DNA of 64,000 nt from Lacrimispora xylanolytica (GTDB lineage Bacteria; Bacillota; Clostridia; Lachnospirales; Lachnospiraceae), in the NCBI RefSeq assembly GCF_026723765.1, contig NZ_CP113524.1:2527001-2591000 (forward strand). The letters run 5' to 3'. Positions within the stretch are counted from its first letter, which is position 1. Each line of letters begins with the position of its first letter. The notes under the pieces are model-generated. The model made no database searches. It saw nothing but the letters and a program-made list of their open reading frames with translations, and had not been told where the DNA came from. Positions 27,658 to 36,745 of this stretch are shown here, piece after piece. Both the position numbers and the translations under genes were made by a program.

Positions 27658-28296
27658 CTAAAAGCCGTATTTGGCAAGAAATTCGGCTGTGATATTGTTG
27701 TTTTTCGTTTCGCTTCCCATAAGATGTTCCACGTATTTACCAACACAGTCATTCTCTAAATTGACCAGATCCCCTACACGCCGTTTGTCTAGTGTTGTGA
27801 ATTGAGCCGTGTGAGGTATGATGGATACATGAAAGCTGTCTTTAGACACCTTGGCAACTGTGAGACTGATTCCGTCAATGGCAATGGAGCCCTTCTCAAT
27901 GATATAACGAAGAACGGAAAGGGGCGTTTTGATTTTATACCAGACAGCGTTATCATCTCTTTGTATGTTAAGAATGGTGCCGGTTCCATCGATGTGACCG
28001 GAAACGATATGTCCGCCAAATCTTCCATTTACAGGCATAGCCCGCTCCAGATTAACGGAACTTCCGATACGAAAATTCCCAAGTGATGAGCGGTTCATGG
28101 TCTCATGCATCACATCAGACTCAAAGCCAGTGGAAGAAATCCTAGTCACGGTAAGACAGACACCATTTACAGCAATGCTGTCTCCCAAATGAATGTCATC
28201 CATGATCTTCGATGCCTGAATCCTTAGGACAGCAGAGCTTGCTCCTTTTTTCATACCTTCTATCGTTCCTATTTCTTCTATGATTCCTGTAAACAT
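27658..28296 (-). CDS. ribE: Riboflavin synthase, alpha chain
   Basis: 212 residues made of two lumazine-binding repeats, each opening with a MFTGIIEE-like strand (residues 1-8) or a related GHIDGTGTI segment. Catalyses dismutation of two 6,7-dimethyl-8-ribityllumazine molecules to riboflavin. It overlaps the end of ribD by 19 bases, so is translationally linked. Order ribD-ribE-ribBA-ribH is the usual Firmicutes operon. Confidence 0.95.
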   Translation of the reverse strand: MFTGIIEEIGTIEGMKKGASSAVLRIQASKIMDDIHLGDSIAVNGVCLTVTRISSTGFESDVMHETMNRSSLGNFRIGSSVNLERAMPVNGRFGGHIVSGHIDGTGTILNIQRDDNAVWYKIKTPLSVLRYIIEKGSIAIDGISLTVAKVSKDSFHVSIIPHTAQFTTLDKRRVGDLVNLENDCVGKYVEHLMGSETKNNNITAEFLAKYGF

Positions 28297-29378
28297 GGGA
28301 TTACCTCACTTTCTACCAAAATATCCTCCCCAACCTGTGTGATTACTGGCTTATTCAGCAGGAATGCTCCATCGGGGTGAGTCACACCAAGGCCCTCCAC
28401 CGGAGACTTTCCTCTGCCGCCAAACATCTTCGGAGCGATATATGCCTGTATCTTATTTACAATTCCGCTTTTAAGTGCTGACCAATTCAGTGTGCTGCCT
28501 CCCTCCAGCAAAAGACTGTCAATCTGCCTTTCACCCAGCTTTCTCATCAGGCCGTTTAAGTCAATATGATTATCTTTTTGTGGAAGCACCATGATCTCAC
28601 AGCCTGCATCCAGGTACGGCTTATGCCGTTCCGCCTCTGTTACTGCCGTGGCAATAAGTGTGGAAGCTATATTACTTGTAGTAACAATTTTTGCATCCAG
28701 TGGTGTTCTTAAATGGGTATCACAAACAATGCGCAGCGGATTTTTACTGTTTTCCAGCCGGCAGGTCAGCAAAGGCTGGTCTGCGAGAACAGTACCAACT
28801 CCAACCATAATGGCAGTATAACGATGTCGGTCCTCATGAACCCGATGGCGAGCCTCTGGGCCAGTGATCCATTGGGACTTTCCTGTATGGGTGGCGATTT
28901 TTCCATCCATGGTCATGGCATATTTCATAATTACATAGGGGGTTTTGCTTTGAATGTAATGGAAAAAGCTTTCGTTAAGTTTGTCACATTCATCCTTTGC
29001 AGTATTCTCAATTACCTCAATGCCGTGAGACCGTAACATCTCAATTCCTTTCCCCGCAACCAGCGGATTAGGATCAGCGGACCCAACTACCACTCGCGTA
29101 ATACCACTTTCTATGATTGCTTCGGTACAGGGTGGTGTTCTTCCGTGATGACAGCAGGGTTCCAATGTCACATAGAGCGTTGCCCCCTCTGCCGATGTCC
29201 CACAGCTTGCCAGTGCTATCCTCTCAGCATGGAGTTCCCCGTATTTTTTGTGATAGCCCTGCCCAATGATATTTCCCTCCTTTACAATAACCGCCCCAAC
29301 CATTGGATTTGGATTTACCCAGCCGCATCCCTGTTTTGCAAGTTGAATTGCAAGACGCATATAACTGATATCTTCCAT
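28278..29378 (-). CDS. ribD: Bifunctional diaminohydroxyphosphoribosylaminopyrimidine deaminase / reductase
   Basis: 366 residues. N-terminal deaminase: zinc ligands from GELHAERIAL (HAE) and CCHHGRTPPC (PCxxxxxxxxC). C-terminal reductase (~145-360) with the NADPH-binding region ITGPEARHRVHEDRHRYTAI (shown as ITGPEARHRVHEDRHRY). It carries out the second and third steps of riboflavin synthesis. First gene of the operon, ~90 bases after the last leader hairpin. Confidence 0.95.
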   Translation of the reverse strand: MEDISYMRLAIQLAKQGCGWVNPNPMVGAVIVKEGNIIGQGYHKKYGELHAERIALASCGTSAEGATLYVTLEPCCHHGRTPPCTEAIIESGITRVVVGSADPNPLVAGKGIEMLRSHGIEVIENTAKDECDKLNESFFHYIQSKTPYVIMKYAMTMDGKIATHTGKSQWITGPEARHRVHEDRHRYTAIMVGVGTVLADQPLLTCRLENSKNPLRIVCDTHLRTPLDAKIVTTSNIASTLIATAVTEAERHKPYLDAGCEIMVLPQKDNHIDLNGLMRKLGERQIDSLLLEGGSTLNWSALKSGIVNKIQAYIAPKMFGGRGKSPVEGLGVTHPDGAFLLNKPVITQVGEDILVESEVIPCLQES

Positions 29379-29474
29379 ATTGCACCTCCTTCAAAATTTA
29401 AAGAGTCTGCTTTGCCGGACTCAGGCATTGACGCTCTGCATGTTAGTGACCAGGGCACAATTACATAAAAAATA

Positions 29475-29495
29475 CCCCGAACAAAACGTTCGGGG
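29475..29495 (-). terminator. Leader terminator 3 (nearest ribD)
   Basis: CCCCGAAC/GTTCGGGG with AAAAC loop, followed on the minus strand by TATTTTTT. Its CCCCGAA arm is complementary to the TTCGGGG at the 5' edge of the FMN aptamer, so it may take part in the switch. Confidence 0.8.
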
Positions 29496-29552
29496 CTAAA
29501 AATATATGCAGCGCTTTCTTCCACGTAAACCAGAATCCTTGCTGCAAAAATA

Positions 29553-29576
29553 CCTTGAACACGAACATGTTCAAGG
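29553..29576 (-). terminator. Leader terminator 2
   Basis: CCTTGAACA/TGTTCAAGG with a 6-base loop, minus-strand T-run TATTTTTG follows. Confidence 0.75.
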
Positions 29577-29626
29577 CATTTTTAGTAAGCGAATTATGGT
29601 TACGGTGCATGGAAATAAAAATAAAA

Positions 29627-29654
29627 GCTCTGAAATGGCAATTCATTTCAGAGC
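29627..29654 (-). terminator. Leader terminator 1 (nearest the aptamer)
   Basis: GCTCTGAAATG/CATTTCAGAGC, 11-bp perfect stem with 6-base loop, followed by TTTTATTTTTATTT on the minus strand. Confidence 0.8.
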
Positions 29655-29694
29655 ATAATCTTAAATATCCACGCAAAAACGTAAATCATTCTTT

Positions 29695-29800
29695 ATCTTC
29701 TACTATCAGACTTTACTGTCGGCTTCGGAATTTAACCGAATCAACCTTGCGGTTCGTGGGCTATACCACCGGTCGGGAATTTCACCCTGCCCCGAAGATT
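29695..29800 (-). promoter_or_regulatory. FMN riboswitch (RFN element)
   Basis: Minus strand reads ATCTTCGGGGCAGGGTGAAA, TTCCCGACCGGTGGTA, AGCCCACGAA, TTGATTCGGTTAAATTCCGA and AGCCGACAGT in order. These are the conserved blocks of the RFN aptamer. It lies 315 bases upstream of ribD, and terminator hairpins follow. Known role: FMN binding favours termination of the rib mRNA. Confidence 0.96.
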
Positions 29801-29816
29801 TTATTCAATTGGCGTC

Positions 29817-29845
29817 ATTATACTACTGTCTGCGCATCATGTCAA
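29817..29845 (-). promoter_or_regulatory. Consensus promoter of the rib operon
   Basis: Minus strand TTGACA (29845-29840), 17-base spacer, TATAAT (29822-29817), just downstream of the citF stop and 17 bases before the aptamer. Confidence 0.9.
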
Positions 29846-29872
29846 TAAAAATCTTTTGTCAGCTGTTCTGTC

Positions 29873-31435
29873 TTAATCCTCATATTCATATGGCTTTACC
29901 TGACGCACTACATCAAGGATTGTTCCATCACGAGCTTCCACAATAGCAACTACCTTATCTTCCCATTCCAGCAAATCCGGCTCCCCAACAAGGCTGTACG
30001 CTTTTTCCTGCAGGGATTCAATTGTGACATGCTTAATACCAGCTTTGTCCAAACACTCAATGATATCCTGACGTACCGGATTAACGGCAATACCATAATC
30101 TGTTACCAAAACATCTACACATTCTCCTGGTGTTGTTACGGTTACTACATCCTTGCAGACTGTCGCCATTCGGCCGCGGGTAAGAGGTGTAACAATAATG
30201 CAGCATTTGGAACCTGCGGCAGTATCGGGATGTCCACCTGGAGCTCCACGTAGTACACCATCGGATCCAGTAATTACATTTACGTTAAATTTCGTGTCGA
30301 TTTCAAGGGCAGAAAGAACTACATAATCCAGTTTATTTACATATGCACCTTTATTAGCCGCATTTGCATATTCACTTAAATCAATTTCAATGTGATGTGG
30401 ATTGCTGAATAAATGAGCTGCTGCACCCTGATCAAAGTCCTGGGTATCCAGAATGTAATCCACATAACCTTTATCCTGTAATGCACAGATTGCGGAGCTG
30501 GTACCTCCAAGAGCGAAGCTCATTTTAATCCCTGCTTTTTCCATATGCTCTTCCAGAAAACGGTTTACCGCCAGGGAAGGGCCGCCGACTCCTGTCTGAA
30601 AAGAAAATCCATCTTTAAAATAAGGAGTCGCTACAATGACATTTGCAACATTCTGAGCCATCATAAGTTCACGTGGATTGTCTGTCAAACGTGCTTCCTT
30701 TGTAGCAATTTTATTGGGATCACCAATTGCATCCACAACACAAACCGCATCTACATCAATACAAGAAATGGATGACGGAAGGTTGGGGAATGGAACCAGT
30801 GTGTCAGTGATAATAACTGTGTGATCCGCATAGCGTGCATCATGGTTTGCAAATCCCATCGAGCCACAGTTGTTTTTTCCTCCCTGTCCCTTGGCGTTGC
30901 CACAGTTGTCAGAGGTTGCTGCTGCCAGAAATGCAATATCAATATGCACTTCTCCTGCTTCCACTGCCCGGGGACGTCCGCCATGGCTTCTGATGATTAC
31001 AGGCTCTTTTAGTTTTCCTGCGGAAATCACTTCGCCGACACGTCCACGAACCCCTGAGGTCTGCGCCTCTACAATAATTCCCCGCTCCATATAATCTGCA
31101 AAAATATCCTGCGCAGAACCAAGAGAGGTAGCTGCAACGTGCAGATCCTTCAGTCCCATTTCTTCTACCAGCACTTTACAGACCATTGCAGCTACATAAT
31201 CACCATCACGGAACTCCGTATGAAAAGAGAATGTCATTCCGTCATGTGCTCCACACCGTTCACAAGCTTCACGAATTGTCTCGCAGATTTTGCTCTCCAT
31301 TGGTTTTTCACCGCGCTTTACGGTAGGAGAAGCCTTTTTGATATACTGTCCATCTTTATAATTTCTTCCCTGATATACCTCACGGCCATCTTTTAACAGA
31401 TAATCCGGGATATCTCTTCCAACTGCGTTAATCAT
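29873..31435 (-). CDS. citF: Citrate lyase alpha subunit (citrate:acetyl-ACP transferase)
   Basis: 520 residues, full CitF length. GVRGRVGEVISAGKL, GAPGGHPDTAAGSKC and the long C-terminal region are conserved. The subunit exchanges acetyl-ACP for citryl-ACP within the cytosolic citrate lyase complex, feeding CitE. 18 bases downstream of citE. I see no terminator between citF and the rib promoter, so some read-through into the FMN leader is possible. SD GGGAGA before ATG 31435. Confidence 0.94.
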   Translation of the reverse strand: MINAVGRDIPDYLLKDGREVYQGRNYKDGQYIKKASPTVKRGEKPMESKICETIREACERCGAHDGMTFSFHTEFRDGDYVAAMVCKVLVEEMGLKDLHVAATSLGSAQDIFADYMERGIIVEAQTSGVRGRVGEVISAGKLKEPVIIRSHGGRPRAVEAGEVHIDIAFLAAATSDNCGNAKGQGGKNNCGSMGFANHDARYADHTVIITDTLVPFPNLPSSISCIDVDAVCVVDAIGDPNKIATKEARLTDNPRELMMAQNVANVIVATPYFKDGFSFQTGVGGPSLAVNRFLEEHMEKAGIKMSFALGGTSSAICALQDKGYVDYILDTQDFDQGAAAHLFSNPHHIEIDLSEYANAANKGAYVNKLDYVVLSALEIDTKFNVNVITGSDGVLRGAPGGHPDTAAGSKCCIIVTPLTRGRMATVCKDVVTVTTPGECVDVLVTDYGIAVNPVRQDIIECLDKAGIKHVTIESLQEKAYSLVGEPDLLEWEDKVVAIVEARDGTILDVVRQVKPYEYED

Positions 31436-31452
31436 ATCCTATTCTCCCTTTC

Positions 31453-32364
31453 TTACAGATCGCCGTGATAAACACCACATGCCTTTGCCAGTGCGATGAT
31501 ACGCTTTGCATCCTCAAAGAACGGAATATCAACCATTTTTCCGTCGACTGTATATACACCGATCCCTGCATCTGCCTGTGCCTGACAACCTCGTACCAAC
31601 TTTTCAGCATAGACAATTTCTTTTTCTGTGGGTGCGAATGTTTCATGTACAAAAGCAATCTGCTTCGGATTTACGATACTCTTACCATCGAAGCCCATCT
31701 GATGATTCTGAATAACCTCAGCCTGAAATCCTTCCATATCATCAATGTTTGGAAACATGGTATCAAAGCATTGTACACCTGCCGCACGGGCTGCCAACAG
31801 CATCTGTCCACGGGCAACCATCATTTCTACACCACCTCGCTGAATCTGCACATGCATGCTCTTACGGAAATCACCTCCGGAAATCGCGCAGCCAAGCATA
31901 CGGTCAGATGCGGTAACAATTTCATATGCATTCATGATTCCCATAGGGCTTTCCAGTGCCGCCATCAGAAGTGTTCTTCCTTCCTCAACACCGAACTCCC
32001 GCTCTGCTGCTAATACGGCCGCCTCTACCTGACGGACCATTTCTGCATTTTCACATTTTGCTATACGGATTCCGTCTGCTCCTCCGGCAACACATACACG
32101 TACATCCTCCTGCCAGTGTGGCGTATCAAGGCCATTGATACGAACAAGGACCTCCGTATCTCCATAATCAATATTCTTTAATGCGTGATACAGACTAAAA
32201 CGTGCTGCATCCTTCTGATTTTCAGCCACAGCATCTTCCAGATCCAGGATAATACTGTCACTTCCATAAATATAGGCATCTTTAATAAGACCTGGCTTCT
32301 GTGAATTCATGAACATCATTGTGCGGCGCAGACGCTTTTTATCTGGCTTTGGTCGTTGAATCAT
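31453..32364 (-). CDS. citE: Citrate lyase beta subunit (citryl-ACP lyase)
   Basis: 303 residues. RRTMMFMNSQKPGLIKDAYI, SIILDLEDAVAENQKDAAR and GFDGKSIVNPKQI are CitE signature segments; Glu/Asp in LDLEDAV bind Mg2+. Splits citryl-ACP to acetyl-ACP and oxaloacetate. ATG 32364 (MIQRPKPDKK) is preferred because GGGAGG is 9 bases upstream and it gives an ATGA overlap with citD; ATG 32382 would cover the SD. Confidence 0.95.
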   Translation of the reverse strand: MIQRPKPDKKRLRRTMMFMNSQKPGLIKDAYIYGSDSIILDLEDAVAENQKDAARFSLYHALKNIDYGDTEVLVRINGLDTPHWQEDVRVCVAGGADGIRIAKCENAEMVRQVEAAVLAAEREFGVEEGRTLLMAALESPMGIMNAYEIVTASDRMLGCAISGGDFRKSMHVQIQRGGVEMMVARGQMLLAARAAGVQCFDTMFPNIDDMEGFQAEVIQNHQMGFDGKSIVNPKQIAFVHETFAPTEKEIVYAEKLVRGCQAQADAGIGVYTVDGKMVDIPFFEDAKRIIALAKACGVYHGDL

Positions 32365-32660
32365 TTGATAATACCTCCCCATGGAATATTGGAAGCGGAC
32401 TGATCGCAGCTACGATATACGGCGCATTCCACACGTGCTTTTAGTGTACAATCAAGTGCTCCCTTGTCAATAACAGTTACCTTTGCATTCGTTACTTCCA
32501 GCCGATTCAGAGTTTCCAATACAGCGGCCTTAATCTGGCGGCCATACTGATTTAATACACTGCTCTGAATATTCAGTTCCAAACCGTTTCCAGGTTCTAT
32601 TGTGACCTGTGCATCACTGGATTCCAGTGTGCCGGCTACAGCACTATTTTTAATTAGCAT
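32361..32660 (-). CDS. citD: Citrate lyase acyl carrier protein, gamma subunit
   Basis: 99 residues. Ser in AGTLESSDAQVTI (~residue 14) is the attachment site for the phosphoribosyl-dephospho-CoA arm. The arm carries acetyl and citryl groups between CitF and CitE. ATG 32660 (MLIKNSAVAG) has AAAGGAG upstream, and the longer ORF start 32681 is unsupported. First gene of citDEF. The genes for the prosthetic group and activation (citC, citX, citG) are not in the window. Confidence 0.94.
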   Translation of the reverse strand: MLIKNSAVAGTLESSDAQVTIEPGNGLELNIQSSVLNQYGRQIKAAVLETLNRLEVTNAKVTVIDKGALDCTLKARVECAVYRSCDQSASNIPWGGIIK

Positions 32661-32681
32661 TGAGATTTCTCCTTTTTTCAT

Positions 32682-32991
32682 TTACGTTGAATAAAATTTA
32701 AGTATATTTACCTGCTGAGTTCATTGTATCCTTGTTCAATCATTGTGTAAAATTCATAATATTTCTCATATTCCATTCCATTTTGGAATTCTTTTCTCTT
32801 TCCTGTCCTTTTCCAGATTGCTTTATAAACTTTACACAAAAAGCCCTTTTGTAATTTGTATATCATGCATATACATTCCATTTTTGAATGTTATATAATG
32901 AATTATAATCATATAACTCCCTCTATCCAAAAAAAGGTTTTTGATGTAGCATAAACATATGGAATGGAAACGTTTAAGACAGGAGTAAAAA
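32682..32991. other. Divergent citD/LysR control region
   Basis: 310 AT-rich bases. Two copies of ATTCCA-N3/4-TGRAAT-like palindromes lie at 32775-32789 (ATTCCATTTTGGAAT) and 32875-32889 (ATTCCATTTTTGAAT), exactly 100 bases apart. Their 5-base arms and T/A ends fit LysR-type boxes. A cre-like TGGAAACGTTTAAG lies at 32965-32978, just before the LysR gene. No ORF is seen. Confidence 0.5.
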
Positions 32992-33849
32992 ATGGACGAA
33001 AAGGATTTTGAAATGCTAAGCATTCTGAATGAAACGAGAAACATCACACGTGCAGCGGAACGGCTTTATATTACGCAGTCTGCTCTGTCGAAAAGAATAA
33101 AAGCCATTGAAAAAGAGTTGGATATGGAAATACTAATTCGCTCCCGCCAGGGAATCCGCTTCACTCCTGCTGGTGAGAAAGTACTGGAGCACAGCACAAC
33201 GGCCGCCAGAGAAATGAAACTGTTGCGTACCCATCTGGAAACTATGAATGAGGAAATATGCGGAACTCTTAACTTGGGGGTTTCCATTAACTTCGCCCTG
33301 TATAAATTACCAGATATCCTGGGGGAATATCATGAGAAATACCCAAAAGTTAATTTGCAGATTACCACAGGACAAAGCCGTGATCTTTACCGGCAGATGC
33401 TGGACGGCTCCCTGGATATTGCCATAATTCGTGGAGAATATTCCTGGGACGGAATCCAGTATCTCGTGTCTCAGGAAAACATATGCCTGGTATTTAATGA
33501 GGAATATGAAACCACTCCTCTTTCTGACTACCCATATATCAGTCACAAAACAGATATGACCCAGTCAGCTATGATTACACGCTGGATTCATGATCAAAAC
33601 TTAAATCCCCGGACAAATGGGATTTGTGTAGACAGTGTTACTGCCTGTGTGGAAATGGTAAAGCGGGGATTAGGCTGGGGGCTCTTACCGGAAATTGCCT
33701 TAGAGCATTTCCATGGCTGCCAAAAGCCTTGTACCTTTGCAAACGGCGAACCGTTTATAAGGCGAACCTATATTTACTGTCAGCGGGAGGCCCAAAAACT
33801 ACCACAAATAGAAGCATTTATGGAGATTTTAAGAAATAATCGTTTCTAG
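32992..33849 (+). CDS. LysR family transcriptional regulator, probable citrate regulator
   Basis: 285 residues. HTH at 1-60 (NITRAAERLYITQSALSKRI). The C-terminal effector-binding half has two PBP-like lobes (LNLGVSINFALYKLPDILG and WGLLPEIALEHF). Divergent from citDEF and so its likely regulator, as in other citrate-fermenting Firmicutes. SD GACAGGAG precedes ATG 32992. Ligand not proven; citrate or oxaloacetate is inference. Confidence 0.85.
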   Translation: MDEKDFEMLSILNETRNITRAAERLYITQSALSKRIKAIEKELDMEILIRSRQGIRFTPAGEKVLEHSTTAAREMKLLRTHLETMNEEICGTLNLGVSINFALYKLPDILGEYHEKYPKVNLQITTGQSRDLYRQMLDGSLDIAIIRGEYSWDGIQYLVSQENICLVFNEEYETTPLSDYPYISHKTDMTQSAMITRWIHDQNLNPRTNGICVDSVTACVEMVKRGLGWGLLPEIALEHFHGCQKPCTFANGEPFIRRTYIYCQREAQKLPQIEAFMEILRNNRF

Positions 33850-33918
33850 TACTAACGCGTTATCTCGTTTAGATTACCTTCCTTAAACCAATCAAGTGCA
33901 TACCGCCTAACAGAGTAT

Positions 33919-33950
33919 TAAAAAGGAGCTGCTCCGGCAGCCCCTTTTTA
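33919..33950. terminator. Bidirectional terminator between LysR and GH43 genes
   Basis: TAAAAAGGAGCTGC and GCAGCCCCTTTTTA arms around a tetraloop (TCCG) with one mismatch; A/T runs on both sides. Confidence 0.8.
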
Positions 33951-33979
33951 ATGTTCTTTATTTTATTTATATAAGAAAA

Positions 33980-35626
33980 TTATTCTGATTTTATGCCCCA
34001 TATGCATGTATTGTTATCTCCCACAGTGGTAAATGTCATTGTTGGCTTTGCAGTGCCATTTTCGTCGTGCTGTTTGAAGAATACTCCCTGATATTCCGTA
34101 CCATTTATATTCAGTGTAATATAATCGTACTTGTTTCCTATGGTTTTTTTCCAGGTTCCCGCTTTGTCTCCCTGAACCTTTCCGTTTTCAAGAAGGGTAA
34201 TGGTTTCTTTCTTCACCATGTCAGAGGTGGTTTTCTGACCATGATCGTATAAATCATATTTGCCATGTATCTCCTTGGAGTCATAATGATTGATAGGATC
34301 ATTTTTGTTTTCAAATACAGCAGTTACTGGCCAACCCTTTTGGTTTAAAAATTGCTGATGAATCCGAACCTCATGGTTTTCCGTTCCGTTATCAAATCTT
34401 TGATGATAAACCAGATAACGGTTTTTATTCCCGTCAATGATGGCACTGTTATGCCCTGCTGCCTTATATCCTGTGCTTCTATTTCCCAGCTTATAATTGC
34501 CCATAAGTTTTATTCCGTACTGCTCATTATTGCTATTATTACCGGCCGCATTTTTCCCTGATGCATCAAGATAGGGGCCGGTGACCTCCTTGGAACGGAA
34601 CAGACGCATGTTGTATCCACCATTGGCGGTCAGTCCACCATAGGTTTCATAAAGATAATAATAGCCGCTTTCCTCGTCATATATGATATAGGGTCCTTCC
34701 CCAGACTGATGATTTCCTCCAGCCAGATGGACACCAAAATAGCGGTCCACGTAATTTCCACTCACTCCATCTACAGAATCCGTTCCAGGGTACTTCACTG
34801 CTCCTGTCTCCCGGTCCAGTTCACATAAGTAGATTCCTCCCGACCAGGAGCCATAAACCATATAAAGCTTATTTCCTGTTTTATCAAAAAACAAGGTGGG
34901 ATCAATGGCATTGGGACCATAATTGTGATTCCATTCATTTCCCTTAAACCATTGATTGCTGATTCCATTCTTTAATACACCGGAATCCGTCAGTTTTTTT
35001 ATATTCAGGTACTTATTATCCCACCTTGTATTCCTCCTGCTGTTTCCATCTGTCTTTCCATCTTTTGTAAAACCGGAATAAATCACAGTGTCCACATAGG
35101 TGTAGGGACCATCTATATTTTTAGAAATGCCGTAACCAATACAGGACCTGCGCCAGGTTGAAGATGCGCTGTAGTAAATCATATAGGCACCTTTGCTTCC
35201 GTCTTTATTCCGGTAATAGGGATTCCAAATAACATCCGGTGCCCAGACAGCATACTTTCCCCCGGAACAATCCCCGTCATCATAGCCTGCCCATAGAAAT
35301 GACTCTTTTAAATTTTCTCTTACGTTTCCATAGAGCCAGTTATTTGTTACATTGTCATAATCAGTTCCAAGAGATGTCCAGTTGACCAGATCCTTTGATT
35401 TCGCACCAGCAAGGTGAGAACCAAAGATATAATATTCCCCGTCCTTTGCCTGAACGATTGATGGATCGTGGACTGATACCCGCTTTGGTGCAGCCTGATT
35501 GTTTTGTGGGGACTCACTGCTTTCTTCTGCCTGCGCCTGAAACATAAATGCAATTACAAAAACGAAAAGAACCCCTACGACTGCCAGATACTTTCTAAAA
35601 GTTCTGCTCCTAACCACTCCACTCAT
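33980..35626 (-). CDS. Secreted GH43 arabinanase-like glycoside hydrolase
   Basis: 548 residues with signal peptide (VVGVLFVFVIAFMFQAQAEE). Five-bladed-propeller residues: base Asp in VSVHDPSIVQAKDGEYYIFG, WAPDVIWNPYYR, and AIDPTLFFDK. HNSAI in the later blade fits arabinanase-type GH43. The final ~100 residues (YDSKEIHGKYDLYDHGQ to the end) form a beta-rich C-terminal domain seen in extracellular endo-arabinanases. Such enzymes cut alpha-1,5-arabinan outside the cell. No arabinan importer adjoins. SD AAAGGGGG upstream of the ATG. Confidence 0.87.
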   Translation of the reverse strand: MSGVVRSRTFRKYLAVVGVLFVFVIAFMFQAQAEESSESPQNNQAAPKRVSVHDPSIVQAKDGEYYIFGSHLAGAKSKDLVNWTSLGTDYDNVTNNWLYGNVRENLKESFLWAGYDDGDCSGGKYAVWAPDVIWNPYYRNKDGSKGAYMIYYSASSTWRRSCIGYGISKNIDGPYTYVDTVIYSGFTKDGKTDGNSRRNTRWDNKYLNIKKLTDSGVLKNGISNQWFKGNEWNHNYGPNAIDPTLFFDKTGNKLYMVYGSWSGGIYLCELDRETGAVKYPGTDSVDGVSGNYVDRYFGVHLAGGNHQSGEGPYIIYDEESGYYYLYETYGGLTANGGYNMRLFRSKEVTGPYLDASGKNAAGNNSNNEQYGIKLMGNYKLGNRSTGYKAAGHNSAIIDGNKNRYLVYHQRFDNGTENHEVRIHQQFLNQKGWPVTAVFENKNDPINHYDSKEIHGKYDLYDHGQKTTSDMVKKETITLLENGKVQGDKAGTWKKTIGNKYDYITLNINGTEYQGVFFKQHDENGTAKPTMTFTTVGDNNTCIWGIKSE

Positions 35627-35847
35627 AAAATACCTTCCCCCTTTAATCCCAGCTTTCTTATTCTCCTTGCTCTTCCAGAATCCATGGCATAGTAAATCAG
35701 CCTTGCAGCATTTTTAATTCATTTGATACAATGCCATTTCTCAAAAGACAGGAAGAACGCTACCTTATAGCCTATTGTGTTGTTTCACAAAATATCACTT
35801 ATTCCCAGGTGCAGAGCAACCAATGCATTTATAATATCATTGATAGC

Positions 35848-35884
35848 AAAAAAGCCTGCCAGAATATCTTCATTCCAGCAGGCT
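35848..35884 (-). terminator. Terminator of the ABC-2 exporter operon
   Basis: Minus-strand AGCCTGCTGGAAT/ATTCTGGCAGGCT hairpin followed by TTTTTT, 22 bases after the permease stop. Confidence 0.85.
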
Positions 35885-35906
35885 ATCTCTCCTGAATTGT
35901 TCTTCG

Positions 35907-36743
35907 TTACCCCCAAAGTGCATTGGCATCGGTGGCACTTCGATTCAGTCGGGAAAAATCGGTCTTAACAAAGGATATCGTTGAAAGAAGCAAGAACACC
36001 AAACCAATGACCAGGATAACACCAAACGTCATGATCGGAGTAATTGCAAAACCATTGATTTGTACCACCAATCCTTCTTTAATCAGTTCGGAAACAGGAA
36101 GATTCCCTTTTTCCAGGACAATCATTCTAAAAAATGCTGTGGCATAAGTCATGGGATTAAAGTAAGCTACAAACTTCAAAGAGCCTGGCAGCATGGACAA
36201 CGGAACATAGGCACCGGACAGAAACGTCAGGGGCATTGTTACTGCTGTTTTGACAATCTGAAATGTTTGTCCGTTGCGTACCTTCGTAGCTAAGAACAGA
36301 CCAACACCAGAGAATACGATGCCGATAAAGATCATGGAAACAAGCACCAATAGAGGCGTTTTCCAGCTTGTAAACTTTATGCCGATAAATAAACCAATTA
36401 CCAGGATCAAGATACCCTGTAAGGTGGCTACCGTTGCTGCGGACAGTAATTGTCCCATTGCAACGTAAACTCTTTTTGCCGGGGAGACCAAAACTTCTTT
36501 CATAAAACCACTGACCATGTCATCAACCGTTGAAGACGCAAGATTTAATGCACTTTCAAATACAGTGGTGATAATAACACCCGAAAGCATGTACGCGATA
36601 GGGTTTTCAATGAAATCATTTTTAAATATCGCGCCAAACACATACACAAAGAAAAAGGGAAACACAAGTGAAAATATTAACCCGGTCTTATTTCGTACAA
36701 ATGCTTTTAGTCCTCTTTTCCATAAAGCGAATACTGTATTCAT
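35907..36743 (-). CDS. ABC-2 type permease
   Basis: 278 residues with six membrane segments. LSGVIITTVFESALNLASSTVDDMVSGFMKEVLVSPAKR (for example ASSTVDDMVSGFMKEVLVSP) is the ABC-2 coupling region and FLSGAYVPLSMLPGSLKFVA the family motif between TM4 and TM5. With the adjacent ATPase it makes a DrrAB-like half-size exporter of a drug, lipid or antimicrobial peptide. The substrate is unknown. Starts 2 bases after the ATPase stop. Confidence 0.85.
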   Translation of the reverse strand: MNTVFALWKRGLKAFVRNKTGLIFSLVFPFFFVYVFGAIFKNDFIENPIAYMLSGVIITTVFESALNLASSTVDDMVSGFMKEVLVSPAKRVYVAMGQLLSAATVATLQGILILVIGLFIGIKFTSWKTPLLVLVSMIFIGIVFSGVGLFLATKVRNGQTFQIVKTAVTMPLTFLSGAYVPLSMLPGSLKFVAYFNPMTYATAFFRMIVLEKGNLPVSELIKEGLVVQINGFAITPIMTFGVILVIGLVFLLLSTISFVKTDFSRLNRSATDANALWG

Positions 36744-36745
36744 AT

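Noticed and set aside
32965-32978. TGGAAACGTTTAAG as a firm cre site
   Set aside because: It departs from the cre consensus at its 3' end; listed only within the intergenic entry.
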